Numbered from the stretch's first letter, positions 1-9,707 are shown. The stretch is 64,000 nucleotides of DNA from an uncultured Lachnospiraceae bacterium (GCA_910585465.1 CAJUEW010000011.1:42702-106701), one strand, 5' to 3'. Notes: generated by a model not told the origin, from the letters alone. Translations and numbers: made by a program.

Positions 1-1
1 G

Positions 2-781
2 GTGGATGAAAACCTGAAAAAGAGCGTGATCAGTGACGTAACACTCTTAAAGCTGGTTGGTTTTAAGCCTATTATTGTACACGGAGGCGGAAAAGAGATC
101 AGCAGATGGGTCGGGAAGGTAGGTATGGAACCGCGCTTTGTGAATGGTCTGCGTGTGACGGATGCGGATACGATGGAGATCGCAGAGATGGTGCTGGGCC
201 GTGTGAATAAAGGGCTGGTTACTATGGTGCAGGAGCTGGGAGTCAAGGCAGTTGGCATCAGCGGCAAAGACGGAGGACTTCTGAAGGTGGAAAAAAAATA
301 CTCCGACGGTCAGGACATTGGATTTGTAGGAGAGATTACCGGGGTAAATCCAAAGATTCTGTACGATTTGCTGGAAAAGGATTTTCTTCCGATTGTATGT
401 CCGGTGGGACTGGATGAGAATTTTGACACTTATAATATTAATGCAGATGATGCGGCATGTGCGATTGCCAGGGCGGTAAAGGCGGAGAAGCTGGCATTTT
501 TAACAGACATTGAAGGCGTTTACAGAGATTTTGACGATAAGGGTTCCCTGATTTCCGAGATCAGGGTCAGTGAGGCAAAGGAACTGCTTGCCAGCGGAAC
601 CATTGGCGGCGGCATGCTTCCGAAGCTTGAAAACTGCATTGAGGCCATTGAATCGGGGGTATCCAGAGTTCATATTATGGATGGACGGATTATGCACAGT
701 ATTCTTCTGGAGGTTTTTTCCAACAAGGGTATCGGCACTGCGATTCTGGGTGATTCAGAGGAGAGGTTTTATCATGAATAA
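2..781 (+). CDS. argB: Acetylglutamate kinase, 5'-partial
   Basis: This enzyme phosphorylates N-acetylglutamate in arginine (ornithine) synthesis in the cytoplasm. The visible 259 residues include the glycine-rich HGGGKEIS motif, AVGISGKDGG and the DIEGVYRDF segment typical of the amino-acid kinase fold. The family normally begins about 30-40 residues earlier with a KYGGNAM segment. The first visible codon is a GTG that reads as an internal Val of that segment, so the gene is cut by the window edge and this is not its start. Its stop overlaps the argD start by 8 bp, so the two are translationally coupled. Family assignment is very safe; the true start lies outside the window. Confidence 0.95.
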   Translation: MDENLKKSVISDVTLLKLVGFKPIIVHGGGKEISRWVGKVGMEPRFVNGLRVTDADTMEIAEMVLGRVNKGLVTMVQELGVKAVGISGKDGGLLKVEKKYSDGQDIGFVGEITGVNPKILYDLLEKDFLPIVCPVGLDENFDTYNINADDAACAIARAVKAEKLAFLTDIEGVYRDFDDKGSLISEIRVSEAKELLASGTIGGGMLPKLENCIEAIESGVSRVHIMDGRIMHSILLEVFSNKGIGTAILGDSEERFYHE

Positions 782-1958
782 TTCATATATTGAGAAGGCG
801 GAAGAAGCTATCTTACATACATACAATCGTTATCAGATTGTTTTGGACCGGGGAGAAGGTGTATATCTGTATGACGTGAACCAAAAGGCATATCTGGACT
901 TTGCGGCGGGGATCGCGGTCCAATCCTTAGGATACAACAATAAAGAATATACACAGGCATTGAAGGACCAGATTGACAAGCTGACTCATATTTCCAATCT
1001 GTACTATTCTGTCCCTATGGCAGAAGCCGCGCGGAAGCTGAAAGAAGCCAGCGGTATGTCAAAGGTGTTTTTTACAAACAGCGGAACGGAAGCTGTTGAG
1101 GGAGCAATCAAGACAGCCAGAAAATATGCATATGGGAAGGACGGCAGCACGGATCATGAAATTATTGCCATGAAGCATTCCTTCCATGGAAGAAGCCTTG
1201 GAGCCCTGTCCGTGACCGGAAATGAGAAATATCAGGCTCCCTTCCGGCCTTTGCTCCCGGGAATCAAATTTGCGGATTATAATGATCTGGAAAGTGTAAA
1301 AGCACTGGTTACTGATAAAACCTGTGCAATTATGCTGGAGACCGTGCAGGGTGAGGGCGGCATCTATCCGGCTGCAAAGGAATTTCTTCAGGGGATTAAA
1401 GCACTGTGTGAGGAGCGGGATATTCTGCTGATTCTGGATGAAATTCAGTGCGGTATGGGACGTACCGGGTATATGTTTGCATGGCAGGAGTATGGGATAG
1501 AGCCGGATGTGATGACCTGTGCAAAGGCTATCGGCTGCGGAGTTCCGGTAGGGGCATTTGTGCTGGGGCGGAAGGCTGCAGAGGGCTCCCTTGCGGCGGG
1601 GGACCATGGAACAACCTATGGAGGGAATCCTTTTGTCTGCGCTGCAGTCAGCAAGGTATTTGATTTGTATGAAAAAGAGCATATTCTGGAAAATGTCCGT
1701 CAGGTTGGAGCGTATCTGACAGAAAAGCTGGACGGACTTGTGGATAAATATGACTTTCTGACCGAGCGCCGGGGGAAAGGGCTGATGCAGGGACTTGAAG
1801 TGAATGGAAAAGCGGTGGGCGGGATTGTAGACCGTGCGCTTGAGAACGGTCTTATCATCATCACAGCCGGCAGTAATGTACTTCGTTTTGTTCCGCCGCT
1901 GATTATCACAAAAGCAAATGTGGATGAGATGCTGGAGAAACTGGAAGGAGCTTTTTAG
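774..1958 (+). CDS. argD: Acetylornithine aminotransferase
   Basis: A PLP-dependent class III aminotransferase that converts N-acetylglutamate semialdehyde to N-acetylornithine using glutamate. The 394-residue length fits the family. Visible motifs are the cofactor-binding SGTEAVEGA segment, FHGRSLGALS, the ILDEIQCGMGRTG motif and the Schiff-base lysine in CAKAIGCGVP (about Lys251). I chose the ATG at 774, which overlaps the end of argB. A longer open frame from 570 runs inside argB and lacks family similarity. It belongs to the arg operon with argB. Substrate specificity between ArgD and related omega-aminotransferases rests on the argB linkage. Confidence 0.95.
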   Translation: MNNSYIEKAEEAILHTYNRYQIVLDRGEGVYLYDVNQKAYLDFAAGIAVQSLGYNNKEYTQALKDQIDKLTHISNLYYSVPMAEAARKLKEASGMSKVFFTNSGTEAVEGAIKTARKYAYGKDGSTDHEIIAMKHSFHGRSLGALSVTGNEKYQAPFRPLLPGIKFADYNDLESVKALVTDKTCAIMLETVQGEGGIYPAAKEFLQGIKALCEERDILLILDEIQCGMGRTGYMFAWQEYGIEPDVMTCAKAIGCGVPVGAFVLGRKAAEGSLAAGDHGTTYGGNPFVCAAVSKVFDLYEKEHILENVRQVGAYLTEKLDGLVDKYDFLTERRGKGLMQGLEVNGKAVGGIVDRALENGLIIITAGSNVLRFVPPLIITKANVDEMLEKLEGAF

Positions 1959-1970
1959 GAAAGGAACAAT

Positions 1971-3365
1971 ATGACGAAAAACTATCAGAGGATTATCGCG
2001 GTACTGGCGGTGCTTCTGCTCGCTGCACAGATGATATATACCGGGTTCAGAAACCGGCCGGAGGAAGTGGAGCTTGTGGTGGAGCGTCCGATTCTGATCT
2101 GGTATACAGATCCGGATGTCCAGAGCTATATGGAGGCGGCTGCGGCCGAGGCATCCTCCAAATATCATGTGGAGATACGCGCAGAGCTGGTTTCAGAGGT
2201 GGACTATATTGAAAAGATCAGTGAGAGGTCTGTGGCGGAGGAGATGTCGGGGCCGGATATATATGTGGCTTCCAGCGCGCTTCTGGAAAAAGCAACGCTG
2301 GCGGGGCTTACGGCTCCGGTGACGGATGAAGGACTGAAAGAGACTTATTCGGAAAAAGCAGTGCAGGCGGTTACCTATGATGGAACTGTGGTGGCAAGAC
2401 CTTTTTATATAGAGACCTGTGTGATGCTTTACAACCGCTATTATGTGGAGCCGGAGAAGGTGCCTGCGGATATTGACGGCATTTTGGATTATGCGGAGAA
2501 TTTTGAGGCAGATGCGGTGACCGGCCGGGTAGAGAACATCTTCAAATGGAATGTGGCGGATGTAATTGACAACTATATGTTTCTGGGAGCCTATACGGAT
2601 CTGGGAGGTCCGAGCGGAGATGACAAAAGCCGGGTGTCTATGGATCTGGAAAAGATAGAGGAATGTATGGCTTATTATCAGAATCTGAACAGCTTTTTTG
2701 CCATTGACGCGGACACGGTCAGCTCGGAGGAGGTAATCCGGGAATTTATTGACGGAAAGACTGTGTTTACGATTGCCAATGTGCCCATGCTGGCGGAGCT
2801 GGATCGTGCGGTAGCGGCAGGGGAAATTCCGGAGTATGAGACAGAGCGCACAGAGATAAATGAAGCCGGGGAGGAGGAGAGAATACAGGTAAGCTATGAA
2901 CCGTTTTATCAGGCAGCGCCGCTTCCGGCTCTGACCGGAGAACTGGATACCAGAGGATTGTCCGTAACTAACGGGGTGGTGGTAAATCCTTATTCGTCAA
3001 ACAGAGAGGCGGCAGAGGTCTTCGCCCGCTATTTGACGGAGGTTCGTTTCGGGCAGCTCTACAAGGAAACCGGAAAGCTTCCGGCGTGCCATCTTCCGGC
3101 CCAGAAAGAGGAGAGGAAACATTTTATGGGGTATCAGTCCCTGTATGAGAGGCTTCTGGGCAAAGAAGAAGAGATTCAAACGGATATGGATGAATACGGG
3201 ATCGTCTATCAGGCCTATGATGCGGCGGCAGAGGTTCCGAAAATTATGGAGCTGTCCAATGTATGGCTTCAGCTTGAGGTAGTATTGGCAGATATATGGA
3301 GAGGCGCAGATGCAGGCGTGGAGCTGGAAGAATTTTCTGAGCTTCTGAAAGGCCAGCTGGATTAA
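1971..3365 (+). CDS. Membrane-anchored extracellular solute-binding protein
   Basis: A 464-residue protein starting 12 bp after argD. Residues about 8-25 form a hydrophobic anchor with no lipobox cysteine, followed by a predicted extracellular part. The sequence resembles family 1 (sugar-type) ABC substrate-binding proteins: an N-terminal ILIWYTDPDV strand, an RPFYIETCVMLYN segment, and a TNGVVVNPYSSN segment near the C-terminal third. No ABC permease or ATPase lies next to it, so it may serve a distant transporter or act as a sensor or scaffold. The ligand cannot be read from the sequence. Tight spacing suggests co-transcription with argBD. Confidence 0.7.
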   Translation: MTKNYQRIIAVLAVLLLAAQMIYTGFRNRPEEVELVVERPILIWYTDPDVQSYMEAAAAEASSKYHVEIRAELVSEVDYIEKISERSVAEEMSGPDIYVASSALLEKATLAGLTAPVTDEGLKETYSEKAVQAVTYDGTVVARPFYIETCVMLYNRYYVEPEKVPADIDGILDYAENFEADAVTGRVENIFKWNVADVIDNYMFLGAYTDLGGPSGDDKSRVSMDLEKIEECMAYYQNLNSFFAIDADTVSSEEVIREFIDGKTVFTIANVPMLAELDRAVAAGEIPEYETERTEINEAGEEERIQVSYEPFYQAAPLPALTGELDTRGLSVTNGVVVNPYSSNREAAEVFARYLTEVRFGQLYKETGKLPACHLPAQKEERKHFMGYQSLYERLLGKEEEIQTDMDEYGIVYQAYDAAAEVPKIMELSNVWLQLEVVLADIWRGADAGVELEEFSELLKGQLD

Positions 3366-3436
3366 TAAAGTATAAGATTCCAATCAGAAGGATATTTGTA
3401 TCCGGAATGGGTACACTTAAAAAAAAGGAGGTCCTT

Positions 3437-3871
3437 ATGATTGGAATTTTTATTGCACTGATTTCAGGCGCTCTGATGAGCCTGCAGGGGGTCTTTAATA
3501 CAGAGGTGACAAAACAGAGCAGCGTATGGGTATCTGCTTCCTGGGTACAGTTTTCCGCGCTTCTGACATGTCTAGCCATATGGGCGGTATTTGATCGCAC
3601 CAGTCTGATGACAATTGGAAAGGTAAATCCCAGATATATGCTGCTGGGAGGAATCTTCGGAGCCTTTATCACTTATACGGTCATTCAGAGCATGTCTGCC
3701 TTAGGGCCGGCAAAATCCACGATGCTGATTGTTATTGCACAGCTTACAGTATCATGGGCAGTGGAGCTGTTCGGTATGTTTGGAGTAGATAAAGGGATGT
3801 TTTCCTGGCGTAAGCTGATTGGTCTTCTGGTTGCAGTGGCGGGCGTTGTTTTATTTGAATGGGAAACTTAA
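3437..3871 (+). CDS. Small DMT-superfamily transporter (DUF606/YdcZ-like)
   Basis: A 144-residue integral membrane protein with four or five hydrophobic helices: an IGIFIALISGALMSLQGVFN start, an LGGIFGAFITYTVIQ helix, and a C-terminal LIGLLVAVAGVVLFEW helix. This is the half-size YdcZ/DUF606 type of the drug/metabolite transporter superfamily, which usually works as a dimer. The substrate is unknown. The ATG at 3437 is preceded by a strong AAGGAGG at the right spacing, so I prefer it to an in-frame ATG at 3407. It has no obvious partner gene nearby. Confidence 0.8.
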   Translation: MIGIFIALISGALMSLQGVFNTEVTKQSSVWVSASWVQFSALLTCLAIWAVFDRTSLMTIGKVNPRYMLLGGIFGAFITYTVIQSMSALGPAKSTMLIVIAQLTVSWAVELFGMFGVDKGMFSWRKLIGLLVAVAGVVLFEWET

Positions 3872-3879
3872 GATTGCTC

Positions 3880-3908
3880 TTGTGTTTCCCATCCAAGTCC
3901 GCTAAAAT
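3880..3908 (+). promoter_or_regulatory. Predicted promoter for the comEA operon
   Basis: TTGTGT at 3880-3885 and TAAAAT at 3903-3908 are separated by 17 bp, about 50 bp before the comEA start. The -35 box is weak, so confidence is moderate. Confidence 0.4.
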
Positions 3909-3956
3909 AAAAGCAGGACATAGAAGCAGGGCTTTTCTTCCGGAAAGGAGAAAAGC

Positions 3957-4391
3957 ATGAAAAACAGAAAAACAGCAGGGGCGCTCCTGGGTATGGGCTT
4001 TCTTTTGCTGTGCTGCTGCCTGGCGGGCTGCAGCGCCTCGTTTTGCGGGCTTCGGCTGGGAAGGCAGGAGGAGCTGGTCTTTACCTGCAGAGAAAATACC
4101 GGAAAACAGCAGGATAAAGAGCTCAGGGAGAACAGTGCCCCGGCTTCGGCGCCGGAAAAATCAGAGTCAGCTCAGACTCAGGAGCAGAGCACAGACAAAA
4201 AGATAGACTTAAATTCTGCGGGACTGGAAGAGCTGATGACATTAAGCGGCGTGGGAGAGAGCCGCGCAAGGGCGATTATGGAGTACCGTACAGAAAACGG
4301 ACCATTTGCAGAGATAGAAGAAATTATGCAGATTCCCGGAATCAAGGAGGGCATATTTTCTAAGATAAAGGATCAGATAACAGTGCATTGA
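3957..4391 (+). CDS. comEA: ComEA-like helix-hairpin-helix DNA-binding lipoprotein
   Basis: A 144-residue protein. It has a lipoprotein signal with lipobox LAGC (Cys25), a polar low-complexity linker (about 45-80) rich in Gln, Ser and Glu, and a C-terminal ComEA-type HhH domain (about 82-144, with DLNSAGLEELMTLSGVGES and a second hairpin IPGIKEG). ComEA binds incoming DNA on the outer face of the membrane during transformation. comEC is encoded four genes downstream, which supports the role. A two-component system and a GerMN lipoprotein interrupt the competence genes, an order I regard as usual for this bacterial family. Whether the host is naturally competent is not shown here. Confidence 0.88.
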   Translation: MKNRKTAGALLGMGFLLLCCCLAGCSASFCGLRLGRQEELVFTCRENTGKQQDKELRENSAPASAPEKSESAQTQEQSTDKKIDLNSAGLEELMTLSGVGESRARAIMEYRTENGPFAEIEEIMQIPGIKEGIFSKIKDQITVH

Positions 4392-4401
4392 GGGGAAAAG
4401 G

Positions 4402-5091
4402 ATGGGACAGAAGGTTTTAGTAGTTGACGACGAAAAATTGATTGTGAAGGGAATCCGATTCAGTCTGGAGCAGGATGGTATGGAGGTGGACTGCGCCTAT
4501 GACGGAGAAGAGGCTCTTCAGATGATTCAGGAAAAGGAGTATGATATCATTCTTCTGGATGTGATGCTTCCGAAACTGACCGGCTTTGAGGTATGTCAGC
4601 AGGTCAGGGAATTTTCCAATGTTCCAGTTGTGATGCTGACGGCCAAGGGTGATGATATGGATAAGATTCTGGGACTGGAGTATGGCGCGGACGACTATAT
4701 TACCAAGCCCTTTAATATCCTGGAGGTGAAAGCGAGAATTAAGGCCATTATGCGCCGGATGAGGAAAAAGTCTCCGGAAAAAGAGGTTCGCAGGGTGGTG
4801 GACAAGGGAGAGCTTCATCTGGACTGCGAAAGCCGCAGGCTGAATATCGGAGGCAGGGAAATTAATCTGACCGCCAAGGAGTTTGACCTGCTGGAGCTGA
4901 TGGCCCTGAATCCGAATAAGGTGTACAGCAGGGACCATCTGCTTAATGCGGTATGGGGCTATGATTATCCCGGAGATGTGCGTACTGTGGATGTTCACAT
5001 CCGGAGGCTGCGTGAGAAAATCGAGCAGAATCCAAGCGAACCAAAGTATGTACATACAAAATGGGGAGTAGGATACTATTTCAATGTATAA
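4402..5091 (+). CDS. OmpR/PhoB-family response regulator
   Basis: A 229-residue regulator. An N-terminal receiver domain (1-120) has the acidic pocket Asp9/Asp10, phospho-acceptor Asp53 in LLDVMLP, and Lys102 in TKPF. It is followed by a winged-helix DNA-binding domain (about 132-228) with the ELMALNPNKVYSRDHLL and VDVHIRRLREK signatures. The next gene is its cognate histidine kinase, overlapping by 8 bp. The target genes are unknown; the position between comEA and a GerMN lipoprotein suggests envelope functions, which is inference. Confidence 0.93.
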   Translation: MGQKVLVVDDEKLIVKGIRFSLEQDGMEVDCAYDGEEALQMIQEKEYDIILLDVMLPKLTGFEVCQQVREFSNVPVVMLTAKGDDMDKILGLEYGADDYITKPFNILEVKARIKAIMRRMRKKSPEKEVRRVVDKGELHLDCESRRLNIGGREINLTAKEFDLLELMALNPNKVYSRDHLLNAVWGYDYPGDVRTVDVHIRRLREKIEQNPSEPKYVHTKWGVGYYFNV

Positions 5092-6535
5092 GCGGAATAT
5101 AAAAGAGAATCCTTTGCTGAGAAGCAGATTTTTCAGAAGTATGAATTTCCGGATTATGTTTTTTCTGTTCCTGATCGGAACGATTCCGGAAATTATTCTT
5201 TCATGGGCATTGCTGTCCTCCTATGAGAAGCAATCCCTTACCAGGCTGGGCAATGATGTGAGCAACCAGTACCAGATTCTGGCTACGCGGCTGGGCAGCG
5301 GCAATTATCTGGATAATTTGAATAATGAGTCTCTGGAAGGGGAACTGGTACAGCTGGCAACTGTGTATGACGGAAGGATTATTATTATTGATCAGAACCT
5401 GCGGATAGTGGAGGATACATATGAGCTGGAGGAAGGCCGCACTATGCTGGCAGAGGAAGTGATTAAATGCTTTAAAGGGGAGAGTACGAGTCATTATGTC
5501 AGCGGACGTTTTATCGAGATGACGGTTCCCATTATGGCCGGAGAGGAGGGGAACCGGACAGCGGTTGGGGTGATTCTCGCAAGTGCATCCACAGACAGCA
5601 TGCATGCAAGAATCGATGCTCTGAGAAATTCGTCTGAAATCTGGCTGGTCTCTATCAGTATCTGTGTGCTGGCTCTTGCGGTTCTTTTATCAAACTGGCT
5701 TGTAAAGCCCTTAAGGCATATGAATCAGTCCATAGGAGGGCTTGTGGAAGGCGCTTTTGACGGGGATCTGAATATTCACGACTGTACAGAGACGGAAATT
5801 ATATCCGATACCTTCAATGAAATGCTGGCAAAGCTGCGTCTTATGGAAGAATCAAGGCAGGAATTTGTATCCAATGTGTCTCATGAGCTGAAAACTCCTC
5901 TTGCTTCCATGAAGGTGCTGGCAGATTCTCTTATTATGCAGGAGGATGCCCCGGTGGAGCTTTATCGGGAATTTATGCAGGATATTGCAGAGGAGATCGA
6001 CCGGGAGAATACAATTATTTCTGACCTTTTAGTCCTGGTAAAAATGGACAGAAAGGCTGCGGAGCTGAATATAGCGGTTACAGATATTAATGAATTTCTG
6101 GAACAGATTCTGAAACGCCTGCGTCCCATTGCGGGGAAAGCAAATATCGAGGTGGTATTTGAGAGCAACCGGAGCGTGAGTGCGGAAATTGACCCTATGA
6201 AGCTTTCTCTGGCATTTTCAAATCTGGTAGAAAATGCAATTAAATATAATATGGAAAACGGCTGGGTGCGTGTTACGCTGGATGCGGATCATAAGTTCTT
6301 TTATGTTAAGGTAAGCGACTCAGGAATGGGGATTCCTCAGGAGTCTCTGGATTATATATTTGAGAGGTTCTACCGGGTGGATAAGTCCCACTCACGGGAA
6401 ATCGGAGGAACCGGTCTTGGACTTGCTATTACAAAGAGTGCGGTTGTATCCCACAGAGGCGCAATTAAGGTACAGAGTGCGGTGAATGAGGGAACGACCT
6501 TTACCGTGCGGATACCTCTGCACTATATTGTATAG
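5084..6535 (+). CDS. Membrane sensor histidine kinase
   Basis: A 483-residue kinase. Two transmembrane helices (about 23-43 and 187-206) flank an extracytoplasmic sensor of about 140 residues. These are followed by a HAMP segment, a HisKA domain with the phospho-acceptor His267 in VSHELKTPL, and a HATPase_c domain with an N-box (NLVENAIKYN), DSGMGIP and GGTGLGLAI. It overlaps the response regulator gene and would phosphorylate its Asp53. The signal sensed is unknown; the sensor region shows no recognisable ligand domain. Confidence 0.93.
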   Translation: MYKRNIKENPLLRSRFFRSMNFRIMFFLFLIGTIPEIILSWALLSSYEKQSLTRLGNDVSNQYQILATRLGSGNYLDNLNNESLEGELVQLATVYDGRIIIIDQNLRIVEDTYELEEGRTMLAEEVIKCFKGESTSHYVSGRFIEMTVPIMAGEEGNRTAVGVILASASTDSMHARIDALRNSSEIWLVSISICVLALAVLLSNWLVKPLRHMNQSIGGLVEGAFDGDLNIHDCTETEIISDTFNEMLAKLRLMEESRQEFVSNVSHELKTPLASMKVLADSLIMQEDAPVELYREFMQDIAEEIDRENTIISDLLVLVKMDRKAAELNIAVTDINEFLEQILKRLRPIAGKANIEVVFESNRSVSAEIDPMKLSLAFSNLVENAIKYNMENGWVRVTLDADHKFFYVKVSDSGMGIPQESLDYIFERFYRVDKSHSREIGGTGLGLAITKSAVVSHRGAIKVQSAVNEGTTFTVRIPLHYIV

Positions 6536-6548
6536 AGGAGAAGGGAAG

Positions 6549-7460
6549 ATGAAGAGATGGCTAGAGCTTCTTTTTCTGACAGGACTGCTCTGCCTGGCCG
6601 GCGGGTGCGGCAGTCAGAACGGAGAAGAGGAGAGCGGTTACAGAATCTGGTATATAAACCAGAAAGAAACCCGTCTGGAGTATGAGTATAAAGAGCTGCA
6701 GGCAAAAAATACAGAGGGTCTTTTAAAAGAGGCGCTGGAGGTTCTCAGAGAGAGTCCGTGGGATGAGGGTTACAAGCCGGTGCTTCCGGACAATGTGCGT
6801 ATCGAAAGCTATGCCATAGAGCATAATCAGCTTTATCTGGATTTTTCGGCCGAATATATGGACATGCCGAAGGTTTATGAGGTTCTTTGCCGTGCAGCTT
6901 TAGTCAGGACCTTGTGCCAGATTCCGGAGATTGATTATGTAGGCTTCCGGATTGGGGGACAGCCCCTGATGGACCTGAACGGAAAAGCAGTGGGACTGAT
7001 GAACGAGGATCAGTTTATTGAGAATGCGGGAGAGGAAATTAATGCGTATAAGACTGCGGATCTTACGCTTTACTATGCCAATCAGGCGGGGGATAAGCTG
7101 GTTTCACAGAGAATCGCGATGGAATATAACAGTAATATATCCCTGGAGAAGCTGATCGTGGAGCGGCTGATTGACGGACCTCCCTTTGAGGGAGCTTATC
7201 CGACGATTCCGGAAGGAACAAAGCTGCTTAGTATTGTGGTAAAGGATGGAATCTGCTATGTGAATCTGGACGAGGGCTTTCTGAAAACCGGTCACAATGA
7301 AGCGGAGAATATTCCCATCTATTCCATTGTGAATTCTCTGGTTATGAATACAGATGCCCAGAAGGTGCAGATCAGTATCAATGGGGAGACCAGCCGGATG
7401 TTCCGGGAAAGTATCAGCTTTGATACGGTGTTTGAAAAAAATGAGGAGTTGATGGAATGA
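6549..7460 (+). CDS. GerMN-domain lipoprotein
   Basis: A 303-residue lipoprotein with lipobox LAGGC (Cys20) and two GerMN (Spore_GerMN) repeats. The first covers about 45-145 with RIESYAIEHNQLYLDFSAEY; the second covers about 170-290 with ERLIDGPPFEG and YVNLDEGFL. GerM of Bacillus acts in spore engulfment and germination, but GerMN lipoproteins also occur next to two-component systems, as here. The ATG at 6549 follows AGGAGAAGGGAAG; an upstream in-frame start at 6486 would overlap the kinase. It overlaps comEC by 4 bp (ATGA). Confidence 0.85.
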   Translation: MKRWLELLFLTGLLCLAGGCGSQNGEEESGYRIWYINQKETRLEYEYKELQAKNTEGLLKEALEVLRESPWDEGYKPVLPDNVRIESYAIEHNQLYLDFSAEYMDMPKVYEVLCRAALVRTLCQIPEIDYVGFRIGGQPLMDLNGKAVGLMNEDQFIENAGEEINAYKTADLTLYYANQAGDKLVSQRIAMEYNSNISLEKLIVERLIDGPPFEGAYPTIPEGTKLLSIVVKDGICYVNLDEGFLKTGHNEAENIPIYSIVNSLVMNTDAQKVQISINGETSRMFRESISFDTVFEKNEELME

Positions 7461-9670
7461 GACAAAGGCCTCTTGCATGTCTGGCCTTGCTGGTATTCCT
7501 GATTCTGACGTTTCTGCCTGCAGAGCTTTTTTACGAGGCTTTGCAGGTGACGGAGAAATGTGAAGTACGGATTACCGGGCGTGTCAGCCGGCAAGTACAA
7601 AAGGACGAAAAGACACAGATTTACCTCCAGGACTGTCAGGTCCGGAATGAGAAAATTCAGTTTAAGACAGATAACCTTCTTATCTATCTTTCCGGTTCCG
7701 CCGATTATCCGGCAGGAACCAGTCTATCCCTGTCGGGAACGATTTATCCAATAGAGGAACCAACCAATCCGGGACAATTTAACAGCAGGCTCTACTATCA
7801 GGGGAAAGGAATTGCCTATTCCGTGTACGCAGAATCTGCGGAAGCAGTGGGCAGAGAGTCTGCGCCGATCCGTGAAAAGCTTCTGCAGATCAGGCAGAAA
7901 ATCGGACAGGTGTATGAAAGGGTGCTGAATGAGCGTGACAGCAGTCTTCTGCGGGCTATGGTACTTGGGGAAAAAGAAGGGCTGGATGCAGAGCTTAGGG
8001 AATTTTACCAAAGGAACGGAATTTCTCATCTTTTGGCTATTTCAGGGCTTCATATTTCTCTGGTGGGAATGGGACTGTACCGTATACTCAGGAGGCTCAC
8101 CGGTTGTTATGTGGCGGCTGGTATTCCTTCGATACTGTTTCTGTGCGCTTACGGCTGGATGACCGGAGCTTCGGTGTCTGCTGTACGGGCAGCAGTTATG
8201 TGCAGTCTGGCAATTCTGGCAGACTGGATTGGGAGAACCTATGATATGCTGACTGCCATTGGGGTATCTGCCCTTGCACTGATGGTGACAGAACCGTTGT
8301 GTGTAAAACAGAGCGCGTTTTTGCTTTCTTTTGGCGCGGCGCTGGCTATTGCACTGATACAGCCTCTCTGGAGTCTGTACCGGAAGAAAATGAAGGTAAT
8401 TGAAGAACAGCTTAGCGTCACTATTTCTGTTCTGATAGTTACGTTTCCGCTTTTACTGAGGTTTTTCTTCCAATATCCTGTTTATTCTACGTTTTTGAAC
8501 CTGCTTGTTATCCCGCTTATGGGTGTTCTGATGTCCTGCGGGCTTCTGTGCGGATTTGCCGGGTTATTTATTCTTCCGGCTGCCCGTATTTTTGCGGTTC
8601 CCTGTCATCTGATTCTTTCTCTGTACGAATGGGCGGGAAAGCAGTGTCTGTCCCTTCCGGGGGCAGTTCTGACAATCGGCAGTCCCGGGCAATGGAAGCT
8701 TTTATTTTATTATGGAATTTTACTGGTAGTGCTTCTTCTGCTTTACAGGGAAAAAAGAAGGAAAAAATACTGGAGAGGGAGGACACCGTTTTGCCCCGGA
8801 AGGGGCGTGTCTGCGGGCTGTGCAGCGCTGCTTGCCACGGGGGTGCTTCTTCTGTGCGTACGGATACATACAGGTTTGGATATTATGATGCTGGATGTGG
8901 GGCAGGGAGACTCTGTTTTCTTTCGAAGTCCTTCCGGAAAAACCTTTTTGTGTGATGGGGGAAGTACAAGCGTAAAAAAGACAGGAAGTAACCGGATACT
9001 TCCGTTTCTTCGTTCAGAGGGTGAGAATATACTGGATTATATGATTATATCCCATATGGATGCGGACCATATTAACGGCCTGAGGGAACTGATTGAGGAC
9101 AGTCAGAAAGCCGGAGGAATCCGGATTGGACACGCGGTGCTTCCGGCCTTGGCAGTAAAAGATGAGGCTTATGCGGAGATGGAAAAATTACTGGGCCAGG
9201 CAAGGATTCCTATTCTATATATGGGGAGCCGGGACAGAATTTCCGGACAGGATTTTTCTCTTACCTGCCTGTGGCCGGAAAAAGAGGACATGTCGGATGA
9301 CCGCAATGCTCTTTCCCTTGTTCTGCTGGCAGAATACGGGGATTTTCGGATGCTTCTGACCGGAGATATCGGAAAGGAAACAGAAGCCAGACTCCTGGAC
9401 TTAGGATTCCTTGAGGAGGTGGAGATATTAAAGACTGCCCATCACGGTTCCCGTCATTCCTCTTCAGAAAAATTTCTGGAAAGAGTACGGCCTCTGGTCA
9501 GTTTGATTTCCTGCAGTGCCTCCAACCGCTACGGGCATCCTGGGGAGGAAACACTGCAAAGACTGTCCGATGCCGGGAGCCGGATTCGGATCACAAAGGA
9601 CTGCGGAGCCGTTATGGTATGGACAGATGGAAGGCTTGTAAGAGTAAAAGGATTTTCCAGGAAGCAGTAG
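7457..9670 (+). CDS. comEC: DNA internalization competence protein ComEC/Rec2
   Basis: A 737-residue channel protein for uptake of single-stranded DNA across the membrane. It has an N-terminal DUF4131 region and a central multi-helix Competence domain (about 215-460, with the HLLAISGLHISLVG signature). The C-terminal metallo-beta-lactamase-like domain (from about 475) carries MLDVGQGDS, SHMDADHINGL (about 531-541) and TAHHGSRHSSS (about 659). The metal ligands look intact, so the nuclease domain may be active. The gene starts in an ATGA overlap with the GerMN gene and is full length. Confidence 0.94.
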   Translation: MRQRPLACLALLVFLILTFLPAELFYEALQVTEKCEVRITGRVSRQVQKDEKTQIYLQDCQVRNEKIQFKTDNLLIYLSGSADYPAGTSLSLSGTIYPIEEPTNPGQFNSRLYYQGKGIAYSVYAESAEAVGRESAPIREKLLQIRQKIGQVYERVLNERDSSLLRAMVLGEKEGLDAELREFYQRNGISHLLAISGLHISLVGMGLYRILRRLTGCYVAAGIPSILFLCAYGWMTGASVSAVRAAVMCSLAILADWIGRTYDMLTAIGVSALALMVTEPLCVKQSAFLLSFGAALAIALIQPLWSLYRKKMKVIEEQLSVTISVLIVTFPLLLRFFFQYPVYSTFLNLLVIPLMGVLMSCGLLCGFAGLFILPAARIFAVPCHLILSLYEWAGKQCLSLPGAVLTIGSPGQWKLLFYYGILLVVLLLLYREKRRKKYWRGRTPFCPGRGVSAGCAALLATGVLLLCVRIHTGLDIMMLDVGQGDSVFFRSPSGKTFLCDGGSTSVKKTGSNRILPFLRSEGENILDYMIISHMDADHINGLRELIEDSQKAGGIRIGHAVLPALAVKDEAYAEMEKLLGQARIPILYMGSRDRISGQDFSLTCLWPEKEDMSDDRNALSLVLLAEYGDFRMLLTGDIGKETEARLLDLGFLEEVEILKTAHHGSRHSSSEKFLERVRPLVSLISCSASNRYGHPGEETLQRLSDAGSRIRITKDCGAVMVWTDGRLVRVKGFSRKQ

Positions 9671-9678
9671 TGAGCGAT

Positions 9679-9707
9679 TTGTAATTTCTAAAATTCTGCG
9701 CTATAAT
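9679..9707 (+). promoter_or_regulatory. Predicted vegetative promoter for holA
   Basis: TTGTAA at 9679-9684, a 17-bp spacer, and a perfect TATAAT at 9702-9707, 50 bp ahead of holA and just after the comEC stop. It gives holA its own transcription start. Confidence 0.65.

Noticed and set aside
1..30. N-terminal truncation of argB as a real mutation
   Set aside because: The missing part is simply outside the window.
1059..2168. Minus-strand frame of 369 codons opposite argD
   Set aside because: Antisense shadow of a clear argD gene; no family features.
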